32,847 bases of DNA. It comes from a virus. The translations under genes and the position numbers were made by a program. The stretch covers positions 1 through 32,847 of IMG/VR virus record IMGVR_UViG_3300034682_000235; one strand, 5' to 3'. Under the pieces are notes generated by a model that was not told the origin of the DNA, ran no database searches, and saw only the letters and a program-made list of their open reading frames with translations. Below, piece after piece: positions 22,201 through 30,745 of the stretch. Each line of letters opens with the position of its first letter. Position 1 is the first letter of the stretch.

Positions 22201-25061
22201 GCAGTATCCGCGAACTTTCTGCCGGCATTAAAAATCTGGCGGTCAATCTGGTCGCGAGTTATGGCCGTTTCAATGAGTCCAATTACCCAGGCGAATTGGG
22301 TAAGGACTACAACCTGCAGTTAGGCAGCGGCCTCGCGTCGATGGTGGGCGGCGGTGTGATTGGCCTGGTCGCCGATAAGCTACTGGGTGGTCTTGTGGGT
22401 GGCCTTACCAACAAACTGCTTGGTGGTCTGTTTGGCTCGACCAAAAAAGAACTGGTCGACAGTGGCCTCTCGTTTGGCGCACAGGAACTGGGCGATATCA
22501 TCAGCACGGGCCTGATGAATGCCACGGTTTATGACGTGATCAAGACCACGAAAAAGAAACTGTTTGGCCTTAGTAAATCATCAAGCGAGTCCACCGAATA
22601 TCGCGCAGTAGACAATGCGCTTCGGACTGAGTTTGCCCGTATCTTTGCCCACATGGGCGAGTCTGTGACTGAAGCTGTAAGCCTCCTTGGTCTTGAAACC
22701 AATAAAACGCTTGAATCCTTTGTTATCAACCTGCCGGCGCTGTCGTTTAAAGACCTCAAGGGCGATGAAATCGAGAAAGAGCTGCAGGCGATGTTCTCGC
22801 AGCAAGGCGATTTAATGGTTCAGTACCTGGTGCCTGGGATTGCTGAGTTCCAGAAAATGGGCGAAGGCCTGTATGACACGCTTATCCGGGTTGCCCAGGA
22901 ACAGGCAGTGTTTAACGCAGCCATGAGCAATCTGGGCCTGCAGCTCAGCCGGTTCTCTGGCGTGACCAAGGCTGTGGAGCTTGAAGTTGCCCAGGCACTG
23001 ATTGAACTCATGGGCGGGATTGAGGAATTCCAGAGCGCGACCAGCACTTATTTCAGCGAGTTTTATAGCGAGTCTGAGCAGCTGCAGGCCATCACCAAGA
23101 ACCTGCAGGCACAGTTCACATCGCTCGGTGTAGCCATGCCGGCAAGCCGCGATGGCTTTAAAGACTTGATTGACGGTTTGGATCTAACTACCGACGCCGG
23201 CCAGGCGATGTTCGCGGCCCTGATGAAGCTGGTGCCGATGATGGATGAATTCTATGACGCGGCAGAGCGTGCCGCCGAGGAAGAAAAACAGCGCCTGCAG
23301 GACAAAGCCAACCTGGAGAAATCCTTTGCAGATCAGCTCGCAAAAATGGGTATGTCTGATGTGCAAAAGTCACTGTTTGATCTCAATGCCTGGTTTGAAG
23401 AGCAGAAAAAGGCCGCTGAAGAAGTCGGCGCCGATACGGTATTTCTGGAACGCCTGTATGGCCGTAAACGCCAGGAAATATTTGATCAGCAACTCGCTGC
23501 CATTAACAGCACCACTGAGCAGGAACTGTCAGCCCTTAAAACCAAGTTTGAAAGCTTGTTTAACAGCTTAAAACAGCTCGGTGAAAGTCTGACGGGATCC
23601 ATGCTGGAAGTCCGCCGGCAGATGGCCGGGTGGGATGAATCTGGTTATCAGCAGGGCCAAATTGTTGCCCTTAAAGCTGGACTTGGCCAAGGCACGATTG
23701 AAGAGCAGATGTCTCAGGTATCCCGGCTGCAATCGGCTGTCATGGCGCGCTACAACGCCGAGATGGCGGCCAATAACCAACTGCTGCAAAGCCAGCTGCA
23801 GGCGATTGAAACGTTAAAATCTAACTACCAGGCGTTTGTCAGCCAAATGCAGGCGGCAAAATCGGCCCTGGCTGATTCGATGTTATCCATTCGCCGGCAA
23901 ATGCCTGGCTGGAATGAAGTGAGCTATCAGCGCGGCAATATCAATAGTCTTCGCGCGAACGTCGGCAAGGGCAGCACGACTGAGCAGCTGACCAACCTGC
24001 AGCAGCTGCAGCAAGCCATCATGGACCGCTACAACGCGGAACTGTCGCAGCAGCAAGCCCTGCAATCTGCAGCTGAATCACGCTACCAGGCGGATATGGC
24101 GGCATATGAAGCGGCACAGGCGGCAGCCCGGCAACTACTGGCTGCAGCGGATGCGCTGCTGCTCAGTGACCTGTCGCCGGCCAAGATGGGTGAGCAGTTT
24201 GGCGAGGCTCAGAGTCAGTTTAATGCGCTCTTGGCCAAGGCGAAGTCTGGTGATACTGATGCGATGTCCCAGCTCTCTCAGGTGGGAAATGATTACCTCA
24301 GTATTGCCCGCGATTACTACAGCAGCGGCAGTAGTGAGTATGCGTCCATCTTTAACCAGGTGCAGGCTGCTTATCGCAGTTTCGCCGGCACAGCCAATGG
24401 CACAGACAACTCGGTGCCGCGTCCGGTGCTGCAGTTCCAGGCGCAATCGCTGGAGCTTCAGACCGGTGCGTTGGCCGAACTGGAAGAGTTGCAAAAGCTG
24501 ATGGACGAACTCGCGAAAAAGGCTGAGGAAGAACAAAAGGCAGAACTGGAAAAAGCGGAAGCTGCGCTCAAGGCTTACCAGGACAAAACGGTCGAGCTGC
24601 AAAGCGGCGCACTGGATGAACTCAAGGCACTGAAGCTTGTGCAGGAAAAACTGGCCGAGCAGGCGCAGGCGGCCTATGCCGCAGAGCAGGCCAAAATTCT
24701 GGCAAAACAAGATGAAGAAATTGCCAACCTGAAAGCCTTGTTTGGCCAATCGGATGCGACCATCGGCAACAAGCTCGATGGCATCGCAGCAGCGATTTTA
24801 GACCTCGACTTGGCCCCAGTGATTGTGATCCCGCCAGTGGTCGTGGCGCCGCCTGCAGCGACATCCGATGCAACGGGTGGCCTGCAAAACTCAGGTGCGC
24901 CGGTAGTGCGTGATGGCTCCAACCCGATTGTGGATGCACTCGATACGCTCAATCAATCGCAGCAACAGCAGACCGATACGCTTCGCCGGGAGCTGGCCGA
25001 GGTGCGCCGTGAACTGACGCGCACACAGGAAATGGCGATGAATGCGCGGAGGCTGGCATGA
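19206..25061 (+). CDS. Tape measure protein (1951 aa)
   Basis: The largest gene. A TMP_3-type core near residues 130-340 (AEEFNSILENIPELAVRIGAGM and neighbouring helices) follows an Ala-rich coiled coil. Hydrophobic segments lie at about 103-130, 365-395, 435-455 and 1040-1075. Long coiled coils occupy 470-740 and the C-terminal third. Two 93-residue repeats occur (MLEVRRQMAGWDESGYQQG at 23601, MLSIRRQMPGWNEVSYQRG at 23880). The C-terminal part is Gln/Ala/Leu coiled coil. It sets tail length and helps DNA ejection. A rule of about 1.5 angstrom per residue implies a tail near 0.3 micrometre, a rough estimate. Either ATG 19206 or 19209 could be the start. Confidence 0.93.
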   Translation: MMSDLTLAIKLTTTGGQVVVKDIASINAAAKSAAVSLDSIGEAGSEAGEGLEQTAKSGKAGAQSLKQTGEAAAAAKRGLLQTSEGADALSRQAKQADADLNSLRGQMLAMVGIGAAFYGALAAGSGLVDFAYLADDFNTLQQRIKTATKETHDYNQVSAEMYAIAQRNGAELQSTVELFQRLSSSRKDLKATNDQMLQFTDAVQKLGVIGGSSNDAMANGLMQLSQGLSGGILRAEEFNSILENIPELAVRIGAGMDDIGKSSKELGLGDLRKMVLAGELLSKDVLNSILVQLPQIRAEFEQMPVSLGRASQMMENSWSKAAAQLDLMLGLSTSMAGLFQQISKDLDAFSTGDLDNLSPTMQATIETAELLIYILGTAAVVAMGRYAASVIASVQAQLLANTQAIRTVSALGMVTTVTGTATVATNALAMAQRLLLGPVGLGLTAISALAVAFGVYKDRAAETAQKNAELTDSFKKMTAAAQESTISQYKQQLQDVQQALAEAQKELQSAMNKAPTGQFGGFGDLAGQSAKVAELKAKQAELTATIEALSTAQKAGKADADAMAEATANLAAQSASSADNMLKLYNAQMLSAQAVDAQGRALAGVDLELFKAQFVEAKELPKEAAAAIREFAQTAKNAATALDMSKALTSLRTENSLLKIKNTEGERAYQIAKALSQYQGAPEKLLAALRQELQLQMSLNQLKEQQDYLKNIQQENDLLVVRIQKGEQEYQLQKAIRQLKADDPAYIAALEKEITRQKELNEQLELQKYFKDGGFDAALDSLTQMGRIGGEVGNVLIDSFGDLANVLEHMTEQQDDFTKAFIKLSEERAKASKLDDPAKKEAALKKVSATEQDLMRKQTQAQLGSYASIAGAASKMFSENSKGREALHRMEMVFTAAEIALAIQKAAANALAAITNQGNGDPYTAFARIAAMAALMAGLGVFSGSASGSAPSAAQRQETQSTGTVLGDSSAKSDSIANALGRIEDLELDQYAELRSINGSIRELSAGIKNLAVNLVASYGRFNESNYPGELGKDYNLQLGSGLASMVGGGVIGLVADKLLGGLVGGLTNKLLGGLFGSTKKELVDSGLSFGAQELGDIISTGLMNATVYDVIKTTKKKLFGLSKSSSESTEYRAVDNALRTEFARIFAHMGESVTEAVSLLGLETNKTLESFVINLPALSFKDLKGDEIEKELQAMFSQQGDLMVQYLVPGIAEFQKMGEGLYDTLIRVAQEQAVFNAAMSNLGLQLSRFSGVTKAVELEVAQALIELMGGIEEFQSATSTYFSEFYSESEQLQAITKNLQAQFTSLGVAMPASRDGFKDLIDGLDLTTDAGQAMFAALMKLVPMMDEFYDAAERAAEEEKQRLQDKANLEKSFADQLAKMGMSDVQKSLFDLNAWFEEQKKAAEEVGADTVFLERLYGRKRQEIFDQQLAAINSTTEQELSALKTKFESLFNSLKQLGESLTGSMLEVRRQMAGWDESGYQQGQIVALKAGLGQGTIEEQMSQVSRLQSAVMARYNAEMAANNQLLQSQLQAIETLKSNYQAFVSQMQAAKSALADSMLSIRRQMPGWNEVSYQRGNINSLRANVGKGSTTEQLTNLQQLQQAIMDRYNAELSQQQALQSAAESRYQADMAAYEAAQAAARQLLAAADALLLSDLSPAKMGEQFGEAQSQFNALLAKAKSGDTDAMSQLSQVGNDYLSIARDYYSSGSSEYASIFNQVQAAYRSFAGTANGTDNSVPRPVLQFQAQSLELQTGALAELEELQKLMDELAKKAEEEQKAELEKAEAALKAYQDKTVELQSGALDELKALKLVQEKLAEQAQAAYAAEQAKILAKQDEEIANLKALFGQSDATIGNKLDGIAAAILDLDLAPVIVIPPVVVAPPAATSDATGGLQNSGAPVVRDGSNPIVDALDTLNQSQQQQTDTLRRELAEVRRELTRTQEMAMNARRLA

Positions 25062-26485
25062 GTTTCGCGCAGTGGATAAAGCTACCGGCCCTCGATCGCT
25101 GCTACCTGTTGGAGGTGTCCTATCGCCTTGCGGGTCAGGGCTATGTGCTGCGCCGCTCGACGCACCCATATCGGACGCACCCTGGCGATACGCCGGCACT
25201 CACGCCATACCCGGACACCATCCTGCAGCTGCCGGAATTTGAGCGCGATATGACCGAAGTCTTTGCCGGCTTTAGCCGCACCGGGTTTGGCGACTTGCAG
25301 CTTTTCCTCGATGACGACATCCAGATGCTGATTGACTCCGCCAACGTGGCCGGGATGAGTGTGACGCTGCGCTGTGGTGACATGAGCTGGCCATTGTCTG
25401 ACTTTGGGGTGGTGCTTGCAGGCGCTCGGGTTGAGCAGCTCGATGCGGTCAGTAGTGATACAGCCCGTCTTAGCTTTAAAGATGCAGCGACTCTGTTTGA
25501 CACGCCAGTCCCGAGGGCGACTATCAGCACCGGGCCGAATGCCGGCAAACCCGTGCCACTGACTTATGGCCGCTGCTTTAACGTGAGTCCTGAGCTGATT
25601 AACGAAGCGACGCGCACTTATCAGGTCCACGATGGCGCAGTGCAGGCCATCACTGCTGTTCGGGAAAATGGCCTTGCCATTCCTTACACCGCGAACCTCG
25701 CAGCCGGCACTTTTACGCTGACCAACAATGCCAAAGGGCGCATTACCGCAGACGTCGACGGCGCAGTCGTGAGCAGTACCTGGCTGCAGTCCGCCAAGCA
25801 AATCATTGATGCCCTGATTGGCCGGATCGGAATTGCGCCTTCAACCGGCATACTGCCGGGTTACGCACTGGGCCTTTTTATCGGCCGTGACCAAACAGTG
25901 AAATCGGCACTGGATGATTTGGTGTCATCAGTGGGCGGTTCCTGGGCATTTAACCGTGCAGGAACACTGGTTTTAACGGCCTTTAATGCCCCGTTAAATC
26001 CATCTGCAAATCTCACTGCAGACGATATTGCCGACGCAAGTTTGCTACCGCGCCGCCGCATAGCGCCTGCCAAAAGTATCAAGCTGGGCTATCGGCGCAA
26101 CTGGACGCCGCAGGCTGACGGCCTTGCCGGTAGTGTGCGTGAAACCATGCCGGCACAAGCCGCCCTTTATGAAGCACAAGAGAGCCTGGTGACTGCCAGC
26201 AACGCGGCCAGTCCTGACTATCCAGATGCAGCGGTCATTAGTCACAGCACGCTGATTGTCAGCCAGGAGGATGCACAGACTGAAGCAAATCGCCGGGCGC
26301 TTTTAAGTGCCGTACCACGCACTGTTTTTGAACTGACGGCCTTTACCGCGCCGCTTGCTATGGAGCTTGGCCAGGTTGTTCAGGTGACGTATCCGCAGTA
26401 TTTCGAGGCAGGCGCGCCTGCCGTCATTACCCGCATTGTTGATGTGCTTTCTGACAATACCTGCAAGCTGGAGATTTACCGATGA
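25058..26485 (+). CDS. Tail tip/hub protein
   Basis: 475 residues. The order tape measure, then this gene, is that of distal-tail/hub proteins in siphophages. The N-terminal part has two short beta-rich motifs (PALDRCYLLEVSYRL, TGFGDLQLFLDDDI). The middle shows VPLTYGRCFNVSPELIN and VHDGAVQAITAVRENG, and the C-terminus has VIPR-like strands (AMELGQVVQVTYPQYFEAG). I am confident it is a tail-tip structural protein but not which exact family. It overlaps tape measure and the next gene by 4 bases each. Confidence 0.65.
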   Translation: MSFAQWIKLPALDRCYLLEVSYRLAGQGYVLRRSTHPYRTHPGDTPALTPYPDTILQLPEFERDMTEVFAGFSRTGFGDLQLFLDDDIQMLIDSANVAGMSVTLRCGDMSWPLSDFGVVLAGARVEQLDAVSSDTARLSFKDAATLFDTPVPRATISTGPNAGKPVPLTYGRCFNVSPELINEATRTYQVHDGAVQAITAVRENGLAIPYTANLAAGTFTLTNNAKGRITADVDGAVVSSTWLQSAKQIIDALIGRIGIAPSTGILPGYALGLFIGRDQTVKSALDDLVSSVGGSWAFNRAGTLVLTAFNAPLNPSANLTADDIADASLLPRRRIAPAKSIKLGYRRNWTPQADGLAGSVRETMPAQAALYEAQESLVTASNAASPDYPDAAVISHSTLIVSQEDAQTEANRRALLSAVPRTVFELTAFTAPLAMELGQVVQVTYPQYFEAGAPAVITRIVDVLSDNTCKLEIYR

Positions 26486-27324
26486 ACCGCATCCGGATGC
26501 TGGTTAAAAACTTATGGGATATCGCGGCGCTGACGCTGGAGCAGGGCGGCGCGGTCGGGACGTTACCGCTCTCGAACAGCCAGCGCTATGGCAAATCATT
26601 AACCGCAGCTATCACGCCTGCGGCAGGCAATTCAGCGGTTGTTTTTACATTACCGGAAATGTCGCTGGCTAGTGGCCTGGTGATTTATCGGCATTGGCTC
26701 AGCAACGCCGGCAAGTGGCGCGTGGAGCTGTTTGATGGCCCGAACGCCACTGGTACAAAGGTCTATGACTCAGCGCTTTTGGATGCTGTAGCGACTAAAT
26801 CACTCGGTGAACTGGATTGGTTAGTCGACCCGCTCATTGCAAGTCCATTTGATGCATGGCCATTTAAATTCAGCCAGCACTGGTTTGCGCCTCAGTTTTT
26901 CCGCTCAGGACGCCTGACGATTTCAGATGCTGATGGGCGGGATGGGTTACACGAATTTGATCGGATTTACTTAGGTCAGGTGTTTGAGCCGACGGTCAAC
27001 TTTAGCTGGGGCGTTGGCCATCAATGGCAAAGCACCGAACGGCAGTATGTGACTGCTGCCGGCAGCGTTTTTGCCAACGAGCGCATCAAGACCCGAGAAA
27101 TCAAATTCACCTTAGATCACCTGTCAGAACTGGAGCGGCCGCATTTATCGGCGGCAATTCGAACTGTGGGGCTTTCAAAGGACTGGTTTATCAGCCTGTA
27201 TCCGGAAGCCGCCACAGTGAAAGAAATCGAGTACGCCATGAGCTGCAAATTCACATCGCTGCCAGGCCTTACCAACACTCACTTTAACAACTACGCCGCG
27301 CCATTCGCGGTACGGGAGGCATGA
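26482..27324 (+). CDS. Tail tip structural protein of unknown family
   Basis: 280 residues and beta-rich. It has a predicted jelly-roll-like region around 55-170 (LASGLVIYRHWLSNAGKWRVELFD; RLTISDADGRDGLHEFDRIYLG, split) and a C-terminal part with EIKFTLDHLSELERP. The GDLWD-type N-terminus (LVKNLWDIAALTLE) recurs in tail genes of B3-like phages, but I cannot name a family. It overlaps both neighbours by 4 bases. Likely part of the distal tail or baseplate. Confidence 0.6.
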   Translation: MNRIRMLVKNLWDIAALTLEQGGAVGTLPLSNSQRYGKSLTAAITPAAGNSAVVFTLPEMSLASGLVIYRHWLSNAGKWRVELFDGPNATGTKVYDSALLDAVATKSLGELDWLVDPLIASPFDAWPFKFSQHWFAPQFFRSGRLTISDADGRDGLHEFDRIYLGQVFEPTVNFSWGVGHQWQSTERQYVTAAGSVFANERIKTREIKFTLDHLSELERPHLSAAIRTVGLSKDWFISLYPEAATVKEIEYAMSCKFTSLPGLTNTHFNNYAAPFAVREA

Positions 27325-27731
27325 TGACGGCTTTAGAAAAGCCCGCCGTTGTTTTTGATGTAACAGACCGGGGTGGTGAGTATTTCTCAAAGCTCCAGGC
27401 ATTGGCCGCTGGCGTGGATACCGCGTTTGAAGCCTTTAATCAGCAACTTGCTGCAGCGCAGACCGCAGAGCAAATCCGGCAAGCAACCGACCAGTTGCGC
27501 CTGCAAACAGCTGCATTAGTTCAACAGGCTGAACAGAACCTGCAGGCGGCTTATGCCGCCATCGGTACTGCTGGAAATACTGCGACCTTTGCCGTGCAGC
27601 TTCAGACCACTCGCACTATTAACGGCAAACCATTCAATGGCACGCAAAACGTGACCATCGGGATGGCGGATATCGCCGGACTTACACAACGCATTGCAGA
27701 CGTTGAATTATTAGCATTGGCAGGGATTTAA
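27321..27731 (+). CDS. Small tail-fibre-associated protein (136 aa)
   Basis: An N-terminal part (EKPAVVFDVTDRGGEYFSKL) is followed by an Ala/Gln coiled coil (about 35-85) and then a fibre-like motif RTINGKPFNGTQNVTI (about 100-116) typical of phage tail fibres. The end is a short helix. The composition suggests a trimeric coiled coil that links a fibre to the tail tip. It overlaps the upstream gene and precedes the large fibre gene by one base. Confidence 0.65.
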   Translation: MMTALEKPAVVFDVTDRGGEYFSKLQALAAGVDTAFEAFNQQLAAAQTAEQIRQATDQLRLQTAALVQQAEQNLQAAYAAIGTAGNTATFAVQLQTTRTINGKPFNGTQNVTIGMADIAGLTQRIADVELLALAGI

Positions 27732-27732
27732 C

Positions 27733-29226
27733 ATGACGGTGACCACCAATTTAAAAACAGAGTTACAGGCAAGGATGAATGCCGTGACATCGGCAACAAC
27801 CATCATTGACCTCATTCGACTTCGCCGTGCAGCCCGCGGGCTGTTTTTGGATGAAACGGTCCTGAACAACGAGTTATCGCAGCGCATCGCCAACAATAAT
27901 GGCGCGACAACACTCGATGAGCTGTTTCAGGAAGCCATCGCGCTACCGGTGCAGACGCCGCTGTCTTACATCAATGAAATCCGGCCATTTTTCTCTGACA
28001 AAGATAGTTTTACAGATATCTATGGCGGGATTTGGCTGCGGGCCGGTGTCATCACCTATGACGCGGCATCTTATCCGGATGCCAATAAATTACCGGTCAT
28101 CAATAATGATGCCTCAGCGGCGCCAACGCCTGTAAATCAGCCAGCACTTGCCGGCATTACGCAAAAACGTGTTGCCAGCAATGGGACTGTAGTGGTGGCA
28201 ATCAATACTGCAGGGACATCTCTGACGCGCTGGTCTGGCGACTTTACCACTGTCGGCACCACCATCAGTGGCGCGAGCGGTGCTCTGTCAGGTTCGGTAT
28301 GGGTCTCCATCACCTGGGATGCGCGCCTTGGTGTTTTTGTGATGATCGGCCGTGGTAGTACCAAAATGGTGAAGTCCACAGACGGCACCAACTGGACGGT
28401 TGTTACGCTGCCAGCCAGTCCACCAACTTGGTCAGCAGATGCGAACGCCCTGGTCTTTGCAGGCAGTACCAAGTTTCACCTGTTTATCCTTAATAAGCAT
28501 TGGACCTCAGACACCCTGGCCAGTTGGTCGGCGCAGGCTGATATCGCAGCACCTAACGCGGATGGGGAAACACTGGCGCTTCGGGATTTACGCGGTGCGG
28601 TTGAAACCACCAACGGCCAAACGATGCTGTGGGGGAATTATTTCTCGACCTCGATGAACCGCAATGCCCCTTTTATTGCTGTCAGTGAAACCTTTGCAGG
28701 GCTTGGTTGCAGCTTCAGTTTATCGCTGTTCAATCAGGCGTCGGACATGGTGATGCAAGCTGCTGCAGCAAGATCTGCCACAGACTTTGAGGTTTGGATC
28801 CAATCCAGTACCAATAACCGGGCAGGGCTGGTAATAAGCCGTGTAAGTGCAGGTGTCTTTACTGTCCTTTCTCTGGAGAGCGGGCTAACGGGTATGGATA
28901 CCACCTATGTTCCCCAGCATGCAGTCAATTATCAGGGGCTGGTAATTCGCGTCAGTAGCTCAATAGTGACGGCCTTTAATATTGCCCGTCAAAAGCCGCT
29001 TCCGTATACCCAAATAGGTTCCTATGCCGCCACAGCGAATATTCGCTCTGGCGGTGGGTTGGTGCTTATTCGGATTGGCAATTTCTTCTACCAAGTTGGC
29101 AACGGCAATAGCGTCAGTGCTTTTGATTTCAAATGGATGGTCGGCCTGCCAGTAGCAGCGCCGCTTGATGGTGCTTCCGCTGCGACTACCGGCTCATACG
29201 CCGCCCATTTCGTGAGGATTAAATAA
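27733..29226 (+). CDS. Probable tail fibre / receptor-binding protein (497 aa)
   Basis: The N-terminal 80 residues are helical (TNLKTELQARMNAVTSATT) and probably attach to the tail. The rest is a run of beta strands rich in Thr, Ser, Gly and Trp (SVWVSITWDARLGVFVMIGRG; KSTDGTNWTVVTLP; FAGSTKFHLFILNKHW), which resembles bladed or beta-propeller surface proteins. No catalytic motif is visible. A receptor-binding role is inferred from position and composition; it is likely the most variable gene between relatives. Confidence 0.65.
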   Translation: MTVTTNLKTELQARMNAVTSATTIIDLIRLRRAARGLFLDETVLNNELSQRIANNNGATTLDELFQEAIALPVQTPLSYINEIRPFFSDKDSFTDIYGGIWLRAGVITYDAASYPDANKLPVINNDASAAPTPVNQPALAGITQKRVASNGTVVVAINTAGTSLTRWSGDFTTVGTTISGASGALSGSVWVSITWDARLGVFVMIGRGSTKMVKSTDGTNWTVVTLPASPPTWSADANALVFAGSTKFHLFILNKHWTSDTLASWSAQADIAAPNADGETLALRDLRGAVETTNGQTMLWGNYFSTSMNRNAPFIAVSETFAGLGCSFSLSLFNQASDMVMQAAAARSATDFEVWIQSSTNNRAGLVISRVSAGVFTVLSLESGLTGMDTTYVPQHAVNYQGLVIRVSSSIVTAFNIARQKPLPYTQIGSYAATANIRSGGGLVLIRIGNFFYQVGNGNSVSAFDFKWMVGLPVAAPLDGASAATTGSYAAHFVRIK

Positions 29227-29585
29227 TGAGTGAATTTATCCGCATCGACCCGCCGAAGGTTTCTGAAGCAAACCTCGGCCGCAAAATTACAGTGAACGCC
29301 CTTCGTAGCCGGTTCACACCCGCTGAATCTTTGGCGTTTGAAAACGCCCTGGCATCGAGTGCACAGCTGCGAGTCCTTGATAAACGTCTTGCCGCTGTCG
29401 TGGCAACACACGTTGATTTGGACGACCCGACTTATTCAACAGTCGCGATGCCGGCATTGGTTGCGGCCGAGATCCTAACCTCCGCCAGAGCAGCAGCAAT
29501 CCTTGCGGCACCTGTGCAGTGGAAAGAATTACCGCCCTTAATCCAGCAGCAGTTCATTGCTGCAGGCTATCAAATCGACGTTTAA
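29226..29585 (+). CDS. Small tail accessory protein (119 aa)
   Basis: Helical, with two Ala-rich parts (FENALASSAQLRVLDKRLAAVVATH; MPALVAAEILTSARAAAILAAP, split) and a final IAAGYQIDV. The start overlaps the upstream stop (TAATG). I do not recognise the family. Its location between fibre and peptidase genes suggests a small tail-tip or fibre-assembly protein. Confidence 0.6.
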   Translation: MSEFIRIDPPKVSEANLGRKITVNALRSRFTPAESLAFENALASSAQLRVLDKRLAAVVATHVDLDDPTYSTVAMPALVAAEILTSARAAAILAAPVQWKELPPLIQQQFIAAGYQIDV

Positions 29586-29597
29586 ACAGGGTTTAAA
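29581..29597 (+). repeat. 17-base motif shared with 11838-11854 (copy 2)
   Basis: TTTAAACAGGGTTTAAA spans the stop of one gene and the first base of the next start. It differs by one base from the copy at 11838. Function unknown; it may be chance in AT-rich gaps. Confidence 0.4.
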
Positions 29598-30058
29598 TGA
29601 TGGATAACTTACAAAAAGTGACTTTGATATTTGCGCGTGGGCACTCAGTCGGCAGTTATGCCATCCGCCTGCGCTACCAGTCCCGCTGGTCCCATGTCGC
29701 AATCATCATTGGCGATGTGGTACACGAGGCCATCTACCCCGATGGCGTCGTTAAAACGCCGCTGCAGGATTTTAAAGACCGTTATGGCACCGGCAACTGG
29801 GAAATCGCAACCGCATACGCCGCGCCCGGCTGGCAGATGCGAGCAAACTCATTGCTGGGTCTTCCTTACGATTTCTGGGGCGCTGTGGGTATCGGGATTG
29901 GTACTCGCAAACTGGATAACCCGTTTGCGCTGTGGTGTAGCCACCATACAGCAATCATCCTTGGCACTTTGCGCCAGGAACGCCTGAACCGTTTAGCGCC
30001 GGAGCATTTATGGATTGTGACACAGCCGGCAAATGACATCGTTGGAGTGGCAGCATGA
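29597..30058 (+). CDS. Permuted NlpC/P60-like (YiiX/LRAT-type) cysteine peptidase of the tail tip
   Basis: 153 residues. The order is His first (H33 in RWSHVAIII), an acidic residue (E44 in VVHEAIYPDG), then Cys (C114 in LWCSHHTAII), with the GLPYDFWGA segment between. This is the permuted papain-like layout of the YiiX/LRAT group. Tail-tip peptidases of this type are thought to open peptidoglycan during DNA entry. All proposed catalytic residues are present. It may start at either of two adjacent ATGs, and the stop overlaps the next gene. Confidence 0.78.
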   Translation: MMDNLQKVTLIFARGHSVGSYAIRLRYQSRWSHVAIIIGDVVHEAIYPDGVVKTPLQDFKDRYGTGNWEIATAYAAPGWQMRANSLLGLPYDFWGAVGIGIGTRKLDNPFALWCSHHTAIILGTLRQERLNRLAPEHLWIVTQPANDIVGVAA

Positions 30059-30744
30059 GCCTAAGTTCAGCAATGGAGGCCATGCGTGGCCAGCCATATA
30101 CAGTGATCCTCGAAACGTTACGCCAGCAATCAGCACCTGCCATTGGCAAAATCCAAGGCGGCCAGCTGAAGCTCCTGCAGTCGTTTATCGGTGCTACCGG
30201 GTTACGTAACCGGTTGGCCAATGCCACGCAAGCGCAATCCGCAGCAGCTGCATCAGTCACAGAAGCCATTCAACCAGCTTATTTGGCGCGGGAAGATTCA
30301 TACAGTATCAATCTGGCTGATCCGCAGGTTTCGCAGCTACTAACCGATGCAGTCAGTGCTGGCGTCTTGGCATCAGTTGAAAAGGCCTATCTGGTGCAAT
30401 TGGCCACTTATCAGAAGCCTCTGTGGCCAAACGTGACCTTGCGTGATGTCGTGGCCTATTTTGAGCCTAGCTTGGTTGATGTGGGTGACTGGGTCGAAGT
30501 AGAACCAGGTGAGTCCCACCGGTTGCGGCTCAAGCTGACGACTCCGACGCCAGAACCCACATATATAGTGGTGCAGATGCAGGAATACGATGGTGATTGG
30601 TCTGACTGGTTTCATGTCACTGCACACCATGGGATCCAGCAGCTGCGGTCATACACCTTTGCGGTGCCTCATAACGGTTTGCCGCGCCGGATGCGCTGGC
30701 GTGGTGGTGAATACCGTATCGACGGTAATGTGACGGCGGTCTGA
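30055..30744 (+). CDS. Tail tip / fibre-linking protein of unknown family (229 aa)
   Basis: A helical N-terminal half with a coiled coil (ATQAQSAAAASVTEAIQPAY, about 57-76) precedes a region around 80-140 with strands, then a C-terminal beta-sandwich (VEVEPGESHRLRLKLTTPTP; YIVVQMQEYDGDWSDWF; RRMRWRGGEYRIDG). The aromatic C-terminal domain resembles a carbohydrate-binding or fibronectin-like fold but is not assigned to a family. It overlaps the peptidase gene by 4 bases and the fibre gene follows after one base. Confidence 0.6.
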   Translation: MSLSSAMEAMRGQPYTVILETLRQQSAPAIGKIQGGQLKLLQSFIGATGLRNRLANATQAQSAAAASVTEAIQPAYLAREDSYSINLADPQVSQLLTDAVSAGVLASVEKAYLVQLATYQKPLWPNVTLRDVVAYFEPSLVDVGDWVEVEPGESHRLRLKLTTPTPEPTYIVVQMQEYDGDWSDWFHVTAHHGIQQLRSYTFAVPHNGLPRRMRWRGGEYRIDGNVTAV

Positions 30745-30745
30745 T

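Noticed and set aside
24135-24749. 204-residue open frame on the minus strand inside the tape measure gene
   Set aside because: Mirror frame of a long coding region; composition (many Leu, Arg and Cys) and lack of a ribosome site indicate a shadow.
25082-25801. 239-residue minus-strand open frame opposite the tail-tip gene
   Set aside because: No family, no ribosome site, and complete overlap with a well-supported gene.
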